Source of the DNA: Candidatus Firestoneibacteriota bacterium
Lineage (GTDB): Bacteria; Oederibacteriota; JAAXVQ01; JAUVAV01
Direction of reading: 5' to 3'
Assembly (NCBI GenBank): GCA_030635415.1
Contig: DAOVYW010000099.1
Span: 1-8,447, forward strand
DNA: 8,447 bases
This document shows positions 1 through 5,536 of this stretch, in pieces. The translations under genes and the position numbers were made by a program. Numbering within the stretch: position 1 is the first letter of the stretch; each line of letters opens with the position of its first letter. Below the pieces are notes generated by a model that saw only the letters and a program-made list of their open reading frames with translations, searched no databases and was not told where the DNA came from.

Positions 1-682
1 GGCCTTCAAGTATTCGGCCCGCTTTTTTCTTGTTGGTGCCTCCCCATTGTTTAAAGAAAAACGGGACCTTTTCCTGCTGACATTGGCTTCGAATCTCCGA
101 TACCCATGCCTCATCCATTGGCCTGGCTCTTGGTCCGGATTCTCCACCTACAACTACCCAATCGATTCCTTTAAGATCAAGATTAGATAATGGTCCAAGA
201 AGAGGCTCAAGGGATAAAAATTTAATTTTTGATTCAGTTCTTCGAAGATGATCAATTCTGAAGGAATAGTCCTGATTTTCAACACTCACGCCCATCCAGA
301 TATTTGGCATCCAGGGAAGTTTGGAGCTTATCCTGAAAAGCTGTTCCGACCGCTTGGTTAATATTTGAAAATTATGCCAGTGTGCCATTCGCATTACTTT
401 GAAAACTTTCTGAATAAATACCACCGGCACATCCTCATGAAATAGATCGCTCATTGAATTAACGAAAATTGTCTGGGGCTTTTTCCAACGCAGGGGCAGT
501 TCCAAGGCATGCTCGTGCATGGCAAGCTCAAAACCTTTGGCATAATTGGGTTGTCCCATTGCTTGCAAGCGTTTTGCCATACGTTCGGCATAACAGTTCT
601 TACATCCCGGACTAATTTTGCTGCAGCCGGTGATTGGGTTCCATGTGGATTCGGTCCATTCAATACTTGATTTAGTCGCCAT
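1..682 (-). CDS. DUF5131 / phage Gp37-Gp68 family three-Cys-motif protein (3' end missing)
   Basis: The frame is open from the ATG at 680-682 to the left edge, 227 codons without a stop, so the C-terminus (probably a few tens of residues) lies outside the window. The N-terminus reads SIEWTESTWNPITGC, followed by the three-cysteine cluster C20-x6-C27-x2-C30-Y. Later family landmarks are DLFHEDVP, ILTKRSEQ, NIWMGVSVENQ, FLSLEPLLGPL, IDWVVVGGESGPRARPM and FFFKQWGG. This is the pattern of the DUF5131 (Gp37/Gp68) family, found in phages and bacterial accessory regions. Its biochemical role is not known to me. The cysteine cluster and SLEP/VGGESG strands suggest a metal- or cluster-binding barrel enzyme distantly like radical SAM proteins, which is inference. 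The gene follows tcmP by 1 nt with a strong ribosome site inside the tcmP end, so the two are surely co-expressed. Family assignment is firm; function is open. Confidence 0.9.
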   Translation of the reverse strand, partial: MATKSSIEWTESTWNPITGCSKISPGCKNCYAERMAKRLQAMGQPNYAKGFELAMHEHALELPLRWKKPQTIFVNSMSDLFHEDVPVVFIQKVFKVMRMAHWHNFQILTKRSEQLFRISSKLPWMPNIWMGVSVENQDYSFRIDHLRRTESKIKFLSLEPLLGPLSNLDLKGIDWVVVGGESGPRARPMDEAWVSEIRSQCQQEKVPFFFKQWGGTNKKKAGRILEG

Positions 683-683
683 A

Positions 684-1811
684 TTATTTCCTCCGTGGTA
701 CAAATAAGACATTGACTTTATCGGCCAAAGTAACCTCGCCCTTATGTTTACGACGCTCCGCGGCGGTAGGATTGATAGTAATTTTTTCCTCAACTTCTAA
801 TTGTTTAAGCACATCCTTATAATTCTTCAGCACATAAGGCTTTCCAATGTTGTGCTTCTCATAGACTTGCTGTACCGTTAATTGTTCATTGGCAAACTCA
901 GACAATAACATACCGGCCAGCTCGTCGAGAGGACGCGTTAGCTCAAAAAGCAAAGGTTGTTGAACGATGGCCGGACTATATTCGAAGGATGGCACACCCT
1001 GATCCGCCTTTGAGCTTTCTCCAGCCATGATAGTTTTCATAATTTCATAGCCCTTGAAATGCTTACTAACGAAGATCAGATGATGGCTAGTCCGATTACC
1101 CATGCTATTGAATCTGAATGGCAGTACGTATTTACCGCCCATTTTTTGAATTGCTTGGGATATTTCTTCCACAATAGTCAATTCACGTTGTTCAGGTTGC
1201 ATTATATCCAGACGTTCACGCAGAGAATCTGCCCGTTCTTTTCCGAAGAGGGCATTCATATGTTCTTCAACGATCTTATTAGCCAAGCCCATATTAATAC
1301 GATTATAGTTAAAGAAAAAGATACAATCGCATCCCCAATCCTTTAAAATCGAATTTACCAGTCTCAATGACAATCCTTTATAACCCCATGGATCAACAAA
1401 AAATAGTGTCGGTATCAGTTGCCTATGTTCAAACATCTTAACAATCTCTTCACCTACTTCTTGGTTATTGATTTGTGGTTTGTATTTAAGAGTATCAATA
1501 CCAGGCAATAATTTAATAGCCTTTTGAAGAGATTGCGAGTTGTTTCCATCTTTATCGTTAAATATTGTTACTAGCATTTCCCGCATATCATTATCACGTA
1601 TGGCTTTTTCTAGAATTAAAAGAGGCGTTGACTTAGTTCCGTCTTTGTAACGACCTGGTCCTGCAAATAAATCTATATATGCAATCCTACCCTGTCGTCT
1701 TTTCACACTTGGAATTATAACCTTTGCCCAGGCCCAAAAGTATTTCGAGACAATTGTTGCCTTAGCTAAGGACTGTTCGGATGTTTCATCAAAAAAAATG
1801 TTATTCATCAT
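684..1811 (-). CDS. tcmP: Three-Cys-motif partner protein TcmP
   Basis: A 375-aa protein recognised as TcmP, the usual neighbour of DUF5131 three-Cys proteins, here immediately upstream of one. YIDLFAGPGRY (45-55) resembles motif I of class I SAM-dependent methyltransferases. TIFNDKD (82-88) sits where an acidic motif II would be, and LFFVDPWGYKGL (136-147) resembles a DPxG/DPPW-type motif IV. The C-terminal third (about 290-350) looks like a winged-helix module. A methyltransferase-like fold is my inference; the family has no activity that I can name with certainty. Two adjacent ATGs begin the frame (MM). The first overlaps the stop of the upstream restriction-protein remnant as ATGA. No good Shine-Dalgarno precedes it, consistent with a start that once depended on translational coupling. 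The reading frame itself is undamaged. Confidence 0.88.
   Translation of the reverse strand: MMNNIFFDETSEQSLAKATIVSKYFWAWAKVIIPSVKRRQGRIAYIDLFAGPGRYKDGTKSTPLLILEKAIRDNDMREMLVTIFNDKDGNNSQSLQKAIKLLPGIDTLKYKPQINNQEVGEEIVKMFEHRQLIPTLFFVDPWGYKGLSLRLVNSILKDWGCDCIFFFNYNRINMGLANKIVEEHMNALFGKERADSLRERLDIMQPEQRELTIVEEISQAIQKMGGKYVLPFRFNSMGNRTSHHLIFVSKHFKGYEIMKTIMAGESSKADQGVPSFEYSPAIVQQPLLFELTRPLDELAGMLLSEFANEQLTVQQVYEKHNIGKPYVLKNYKDVLKQLEVEEKITINPTAAERRKHKGEVTLADKVNVLFVPRRK
689..694 (-). promoter_or_regulatory. Ribosome binding site of the DUF5131 gene
   Basis: On the minus strand GGAGGA lies 6 nt before the ATG at 682, inside the last codons of tcmP. It fixes the DUF5131 start and implies coupled translation of the pair. 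Confidence 0.75.
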
Positions 1812-2008
1812 AAAGGCTCGGATATTTTAAATGTGGAACGAATTGCATTCCTCGCATCCCATGGATCCGTAATTTCCAGAAAGGCCCAGCGCCCGACTCC
1901 GCCGTGGTTGTTGACAGCTGCCACCCAAAACGTACGCGCGGTGGAAACATTGGCAGCCTTGTCTTTTCTCTTTTCCCCGGCAACCTAGATAACAAGGTTG
2001 AGTAGTAA
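1808..2008 (-). pseudogene. C-terminal remnant of a large restriction-endonuclease-type protein
   Basis: Reading the minus strand from 1984 down to the TGA at 1808-1810 gives 58 codons beginning VAGEKRKDKAANVSTAR, then VAAVNNHGGVGRWAFLEI and TDPWDARNAIR. I recognise this as the C-terminal tail of a DEAD-box helicase/type III-like restriction endonuclease family (the kind annotated BPTD_3080), normally a protein many hundreds of residues long. An in-frame amber codon (1985-1987) sits where the family normally has glutamate (LVI-stop-VAGEK for LVIEVxGEK). Seven more matching codons (LLLNLVI, 1988-2008) precede it, and a TGA follows at 2012-2014. Similarity is lost further upstream, so the bulk of the gene is deleted. 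Its stop overlaps the tcmP start (ATGA), implying an ancestral operon with tcmP and DUF5131. Family recognition is from memory of the tail motif. Confidence 0.68.
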
Positions 2009-2148
2009 CCTTCAAGCTTTCAATTTCCGCCTTTACCGACTGCGCATTTCAAGGACATGGAAAACCGCCTTAAATAATAATCACTTTACTATATTTTTCC
2101 TATGCGCCAAATACCTTTTTTACTGACAGCAATGATTTCAAATAGCAA
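2009..2148. other. Intergenic scar between the restriction remnant and the TOPRIM gene
   Basis: This AT-rich stretch has no supportable gene. It must contain the deletion junction that removed most of the restriction gene. On the minus strand TTGGCG (2105-2110), a 16-nt spacer and TAAAGT (2083-2088) form a weak possible promoter for tcmP, with only four of six matches in each box. I see no terminator hairpin after the TOPRIM gene, so read-through from it into tcmP is also possible. Confidence 0.35.
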
Positions 2149-2763
2149 CTAATTTGTTTTATAATTTGGCTGGAATTTTTTAATCGCCACAAAGGTTTTT
2201 TTTAAGCTGGGAGAACATTTAGCTGCTTCTGATACAACCCAGCGTTTTCGAATAAAGTCAATCATTTTACCGTTATAGTCCGGACCTATGCTTGACGTGC
2301 TGCCTTGGGCTGGTACGATAGCTTCACGTAATTCACGTTTGCGTGATTTTTTAGCTAATTTTATTATTTCTTGTTTCGGATCATTCAGGTCATCCGGATG
2401 ACATGAAATCATTTTTTCTTGAATACTCAAAAAATCAGCAAAAGCCTTTCTATGAGCCATGACCCATGCCTCAACTTCCCTGACAGCAACCCGAAATATT
2501 AAATTACTGTGCAAAGAACAAGAAATCCAAACCTTAATCATCGCCGGTGCGCACTCTGCTTGATCCAAATCGGTTAGTACCAAAAACGGCGTACCTTTAG
2601 CGGCATTATTAAAATGCTTAATATTTTTCTTAAGATACCCAAAACCCCCACGGCAATAACAAGTGCCAATCGAAAAACCGCGCCGGGTATCCTGTAGCAT
2701 TTTCCTAAGCACCGCCTCGCTGAGTTGGTCTTCCACTGCAAGATTTATAGGTATAGGTATCAT
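2149..2763 (-). CDS. TOPRIM-like (DUF4276-type) protein, partner of the upstream ATPase
   Basis: A 204-aa protein. Glutamate 11 in NLAVEDQ and the DxD pair in LVLTDLDQAEC (D65, D67) match the metal-binding signature of TOPRIM folds. REVEAWVMA (95-103) matches the conserved REIEAWLLAD element of DUF4276 proteins. A basic segment KKSRKRELREAIVP follows at 138-151, then IGPDYNG at 159-165. Such proteins are typically encoded next to AAA_21 ATPases, as here: the ATPase stop lies 3 nt upstream and the only ribosome-site-like bases are weak, so translation is probably coupled. By analogy with OLD, Gabija and PARIS (TOPRIM nucleases controlled by ABC-type ATPases), I infer a nuclease effector in phage defence. 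Activity is not shown by the sequence. The family call is fairly firm, the defence role moderate. Confidence 0.75.
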   Translation of the reverse strand: MIPIPINLAVEDQLSEAVLRKMLQDTRRGFSIGTCYCRGGFGYLKKNIKHFNNAAKGTPFLVLTDLDQAECAPAMIKVWISCSLHSNLIFRVAVREVEAWVMAHRKAFADFLSIQEKMISCHPDDLNDPKQEIIKLAKKSRKRELREAIVPAQGSTSSIGPDYNGKMIDFIRKRWVVSEAAKCSPSLKKTFVAIKKFQPNYKTN

Positions 2764-2766
2764 TTT

Positions 2767-3909
2767 TCAAAAAAGACCTAATTGCTTTAGCTGCTCAGGC
2801 ATCGTCTTCGGCAGCACAGCGTCACCAACACTCATCCCACTTGCGAGTAAATCCTTTACGTCACTGATAGCAGAAGCTATTTCAACTGTAGTTCCTTCTC
2901 CCCCTGGCATTAAAAGCACCACCTCCCTGCCATCAATGCTTTTATCCGATAATAATTCATAACTGTGAGTAGTAATTATCACCTGACGTTTTTTCTGTCT
3001 CTGTAACTTGTAAATCATGGCGGGAATCTTGGTAATAATACCGGTGTTCAAAGAGAGTTCGGGTTCCTCTAAAAGCAGTAAAGAATCGCCATCCAGCAAG
3101 GCCCAGAGCAAACCTAATAAGCGCAAGGTGCCGTCGGAAAATTGATCCTCTCTTTGTCTAGCGCCTTTAGCCCGCCAATGTTCATAAATGGCTTCCAAGT
3201 GCGGTACCCCTCTATCATCAACCTGGGTAAGTTTTTTTATCTGTGGAACCGCAACGCATAGAACTTTTTCTATTTTTTTCAAGCGTGCCGAACGATATTT
3301 CTTAGGCGTTTTAGCTACTCTTTCCAAAAAATTCCGTCCAAAGGGATCCCCTGAAATTCCCGGACCGGTAAATGTGTCCGGAAAACGAAGCAATTGCGGT
3401 ACAATGTGTAGGTATAAAATAGACACAAGAAATTTGGAAATGTCTCTGAATTTTTTATTCGTGTTGATTTGTTCCAAATATGTCTGGGTTAAGCGCAGTT
3501 GGTCCTTTTTATCATCTTCATCAGGCCGGTTAACAATAAGTTCCTTTCCCCGGTAAACCTTTTCATACGCCAAAAATGGTTTTCGACTACCCCTGCTTTC
3601 TTGTTTTATACCAATAACATATTTCCAAAGCTTTCCTTTTGCCGCAGATTCGCCAAGTTCTATTCCCAATTCCACATTCGGGTGTGCCCGCGCGGCTAGA
3701 CAACGAATCTTGGATAGACCGCCACGGTCAGTAACCGCTTTTTGTAGCCCCCCACCAGGTTTGGCAATATCACGCAAGAAGCGAAATGCATCAAGTAAAT
3801 TAGATTTGCCGGATGCATTCGGCCCAATAAAAAAGGCGCGGAGTCCCATGGGTATATCAACGTCCTTAAAGTTTCGCCAATTTTTTAATTCTAATCGGGA
3901 AATCAACAT
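2767..3909 (-). CDS. AAA family ATPase (AAA_21, ABC/OLD-type)
   Basis: A 380-aa protein with the full ABC/SMC-like ATPase set. It opens with LELKNWRNFKD (6-16), followed by Walker A GPNASGKS (29-36), a signature-like FSDGT (257-261), Walker B LLLLEEPE (277-284) and the H-loop ITTHS (312-316). The interval 90-220 has no coiled-coil hinge, so this is a compact AAA_21 protein, not an SMC or full RecF. No TOPRIM domain is fused to its C-terminus; instead a separate TOPRIM-like gene follows after 3 nt. The start is supported by GGAGGG (3917-3922) 7 nt before the ATG. A good candidate promoter lies at 3959-3987. I infer that it senses or hydrolyses nucleotide to control the downstream TOPRIM protein, as in two-gene OLD/PARIS-like defence. 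A DNA-repair role cannot be excluded. Confidence 0.88.
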   Translation of the reverse strand: MLISRLELKNWRNFKDVDIPMGLRAFFIGPNASGKSNLLDAFRFLRDIAKPGGGLQKAVTDRGGLSKIRCLAARAHPNVELGIELGESAAKGKLWKYVIGIKQESRGSRKPFLAYEKVYRGKELIVNRPDEDDKKDQLRLTQTYLEQINTNKKFRDISKFLVSILYLHIVPQLLRFPDTFTGPGISGDPFGRNFLERVAKTPKKYRSARLKKIEKVLCVAVPQIKKLTQVDDRGVPHLEAIYEHWRAKGARQREDQFSDGTLRLLGLLWALLDGDSLLLLEEPELSLNTGIITKIPAMIYKLQRQKKRQVIITTHSYELLSDKSIDGREVVLLMPGGEGTTVEIASAISDVKDLLASGMSVGDAVLPKTMPEQLKQLGLF

Positions 3910-3958
3910 TATCTAACCCTCCATTCCGGCCGCAATCAACTTCTTCGCAGCTTACATT

Positions 3959-3987
3959 ATCATATTTTTTTGCAGAAGCAACTTTAA
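3959..3987 (-). promoter_or_regulatory. Candidate sigma-A-type promoter of the ATPase-TOPRIM cassette
   Basis: On the minus strand TTAAAG (3982-3987), a 17-nt spacer and TATGAT (3959-3964) precede the ATPase ATG by about 50 nt. The -10 matches TATAAT at five of six positions, the -35 at only three. An inverted repeat (4006-4028) lies just upstream. Confidence 0.4.
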
Positions 3988-4005
3988 GTAAAACCCATTA
4001 TGTCG

Positions 4006-4028
4006 TTCCGGCCCATTTTAAGCCGGAA
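4006..4028. repeat. Short inverted repeat upstream of the ATPase promoter
   Basis: TTCCGGC (4006-4012) and GCCGGAA (4022-4028) form a 7-bp stem around a 9-nt AT-rich loop. It could be an operator for the cassette or a fragment of a dispersed repeat. It lacks a T-run, so it is not a convincing terminator. Confidence 0.5.
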
Positions 4029-4115
4029 TCAAAGAAATCATTGTAATATGATTTGAACTCGTTGTTAAGTCGTAATTCGCATTTTCGCAATTTTTCCTCA
4101 TTTGCGGGCGGCCAC

Positions 4116-4153
4116 ACCCCTCGACTTCGTTCCCTGCGGCTACGCTCAGGACA
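4116..4153. repeat. Dispersed repeat of the TCGACTTCGTTCCCTGCGGC type
   Basis: A GC-rich block beginning CCCCTCGACTTCG and ending TACGCTCAGGACA. On the minus strand it translates to the low-complexity PERSRRERSRG string often seen as a spurious peptide in environmental bacterial genomes. I recognise it as a common dispersed non-coding repeat rather than coding sequence. It lies within the noncoding gap 3910-4304, next to repeat copy A. Confidence 0.5.
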
Positions 4154-4184
4154 AGCAGGACAAGGAGGGCGCCCATACATACAA

Positions 4185-4260
4185 ATACTGCCAGTATATG
4201 TTGCACCTGGCCGTGCGTAGGGGCGTTTAATTAAACGCCCCTACATCTTATTCTGCCATT
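4185..4260. repeat. Direct repeat copy A with a perfect 28-bp palindrome
   Basis: The block 4217-4260 is identical over 44 nt to 4810-4853, and 4185-4216 is similar to 4779-4809. Inside it, 4217-4244 is a perfect palindrome whose half is GTAGGGGCGTTTAA, centred on a TTAATTAA core with no loop. It lies just downstream of the small AT-rich gene; copy B lies just upstream of that gene. A loopless palindrome without a T-run argues against an ordinary terminator. Confidence 0.9.
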
Positions 4261-4304
4261 TCCTTCGGCAAACTTTGGATAAAGAAACCGGTCTCTACAC
4301 TATT

Positions 4305-4655
4305 TTATGGTTTATACCAACCTATATGTTTAATGAAATTTTCCGAGTCTACTTCAACTAAATAATTATACTCAGAACTATGTGAAATTACATCGATTTT
4401 TGGGTTCTGCTCAAATAAATAAGTTGTATCACCACTCAGTGAATGCAAATTATAAAAATAGGGATTACTCTTTTCAAGCTTATTTGATGGTTTTTTTAAA
4501 ATAGAATTTGCCAAATCCAACAAATATAAAGTCTCCTTTAATTCATTCTGACAATAGCGGAGATGTCGACTACTATTATTAAGTTCATATTTTAAAATTA
4601 TAGATATTAATATGATATTTAATATGACACTAACCAATATAAATGTTTTTTTCAT
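4305..4655 (-). CDS. Small membrane-anchored orphan protein
   Basis: A 116-aa protein that I do not recognise. Residues 1-22 (MKKTF, then a run of I, L, V and S ending before KYELNN) form one transmembrane anchor or uncleaved signal. The rest (about 23-116) is polar, with a likely helix at 30-55 and an aromatic C-terminus (HIGWYKP), probably displayed outside the cell. The only cysteine is C35, and there is no lipobox. A perfect AGGAGG (4663-4668) sits 7 nt before the ATG, which strongly supports a real, translated gene. The coding sequence is markedly more AT-rich than the cofactor genes to its right, and direct repeats bracket it on both sides, suggesting recent acquisition as a unit. No partner gene is adjacent, and the function is unknown. 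Confidence 0.72.
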   Translation of the reverse strand: MKKTFILVSVILNIILISIILKYELNNSSRHLRYCQNELKETLYLLDLANSILKKPSNKLEKSNPYFYNLHSLSGDTTYLFEQNPKIDVISHSSEYNYLVEVDSENFIKHIGWYKP

Positions 4656-4662
4656 TCAAATT

Positions 4663-4668
4663 CCTCCT
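4663..4668 (-). promoter_or_regulatory. Consensus ribosome binding site of the small membrane protein gene
   Basis: AGGAGG on the minus strand, 7 nt before the ATG at 4655. It is the strongest reason to accept this otherwise unrecognised reading frame. Confidence 0.8.
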
Positions 4669-4778
4669 GGTTTTCGAACATTCACCATAACATTACTCCA
4701 CATCATCCAGAACGGGCAGGACAGGCAGAAATCCAGTCATTTGCGGGCGCCCCCCCTGTGGCCGCCCCCACAACACCC

Positions 4779-4853
4779 GCACTACCAGGATATGTCGCAC
4801 CTGCCGTGAGTAGGGGCGTTTAATTAAACGCCCCTACATCTTATTCTGCCATT
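4779..4853. repeat. Direct repeat copy B with the same perfect 28-bp palindrome
   Basis: This is the partner of copy A about 593 bp away. The identical 44-nt block is 4810-4853 and the palindrome is 4810-4837. The preceding bases (ACCAGGATATGTCGCACCTG) match copy A with a few changes. Further left, TTTGCGGGCG at about 4740-4749 echoes 4101-4110, so the original duplicated unit may have been longer and has since diverged. Confidence 0.9.
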
Positions 4854-4890
4854 CCCGCATCCGTGGGTAAGGCATCCCGCAAATCCCCAC

Positions 4891-4912
4891 GGGCCGGCAT
4901 GGAAGCCGGCCC
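4891..4912. repeat. GGGCCGGC inverted repeat downstream of the thioredoxin-like gene
   Basis: GGGCCGGC (4891-4898), loop ATGGAA and GCCGGCCC (4905-4912) form an 8-bp stem, followed by CTAC. It shares the GCCCCTAC/GTAGGGGC-like ends of the palindromes to its left, so it may belong to the same dispersed family. It begins 33 nt past the tlpA-like stop. It could fold in mRNA but has no T-run. Confidence 0.7.
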
Positions 4913-4945
4913 CTACAAAATCGCAACCCAATACTTCCTGCACAG

Positions 4946-5536
4946 CTACTTCCCGCTGCCTTCCGCGTTAACCTTCTTCCCATCCTCCAGGCGCAATAAT
5001 TTCCGCACATCATCTTCAAGCTCTTGGCTGTTTCTCAAGCCTTGATACTTCCGGAAGATCACGTTTTTCCGGCTCACCAGATAGAGGGTAGGGATACCTT
5101 TGATAGACTGGTTGGCGGTCATAAGTTCCGGGGGAACCATAGGGCAAGGGAATTTCAGATGGTTTGATTCTATGAAATTTTGAAGAGGCTGTGATTCGGT
5201 GTCCAGGGATATGGCCGTAAAAACCAGTCCTGATTCCCGATACTTTAGCCAGAGAGAGTTCAGCAATAAGATCATTTTTTTACAGGGCTGACACCAGGTA
5301 GCCCAGAAATAAAGCATAACTACCTTATCCTGATTGTCTTGGGAAGAATGCCATTCTCCCTGTGAAGAGGAAAGATGGTATTCTATACGGCCTTGCTCAA
5401 TCGAGAACCAAGGGCTGGGCTGAGCTTCCAGTTGTCTTTCTGCGGGAGAGCGCGCTTTTTGCACGCCGATAATTGCCGCCGCCGTTGCCAGCATTAATGT
5501 ACCGAGCAGTATCCGCTTGGAAAAACCCATCCTCAT
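4946..5536 (-). CDS. TlpA/ResA-like membrane-anchored thioredoxin-fold protein
   Basis: A 196-aa protein. Residues 7-25 are a hydrophobic signal anchor after a short basic N-terminus, placing the domain outside the membrane. The thioredoxin fold carries the redox pair in FWATWCQPCKK (C82, C85) and the cis-proline loop KGIPTLYLV (146-154). A third cysteine (C131) lies in the SNHLKFPCP segment typical of TlpA-like proteins. Such proteins reduce disulfides or heme-binding cysteines in c-type cytochrome maturation, or serve general extracytoplasmic disulfide exchange; which one applies here cannot be told. The ATG directly follows the coaX TAA with no gap, and AAGGGAG lies just upstream within coaX, so it is the last gene of the cofactor operon. 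ATG codons at residues 1 and 3 are both usable. After its stop comes the repeat-rich boundary to the accessory half. Confidence 0.85.
   Translation of the reverse strand: MRMGFSKRILLGTLMLATAAAIIGVQKARSPAERQLEAQPSPWFSIEQGRIEYHLSSSQGEWHSSQDNQDKVVMLYFWATWCQPCKKMILLLNSLWLKYRESGLVFTAISLDTESQPLQNFIESNHLKFPCPMVPPELMTANQSIKGIPTLYLVSRKNVIFRKYQGLRNSQELEDDVRKLLRLEDGKKVNAEGSGK

Noticed and set aside
451..663. 70-codon minus-strand frame in the left end
   Set aside because: It is an out-of-frame shadow of the DUF5131 gene, whose frame from 682 carries all family motifs.
1801..2015. Two short minus-strand frames overlapping the restriction remnant
   Set aside because: They are out of frame with the recognisable remnant, are rich in Cys/Arg shadow sequence, and have no ribosome site.
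3998..4206. Minus-strand reading frames of about 60 codons with PERSRRERSRG-like sequence
   Set aside because: They are translations of a dispersed GC-rich repeat, with no ribosome site or family resemblance.
4217..4837. Repeat-gene-repeat arrangement as an integron cassette with attC sites
   Set aside because: The palindrome halves do not give the GTTRRRY/RYYYAAC core pair, and the palindromes are perfect and loopless, unlike attC sites.
4185..4853. Two repeats as a CRISPR-like array
   Set aside because: There are only two copies, about 593 bp apart, with a gene between them and no regular spacers.
4891..4912. Intrinsic terminator for the cofactor operon
   Set aside because: The stem is strong but no T-run follows on the minus strand, so it is reported only as a repeat.
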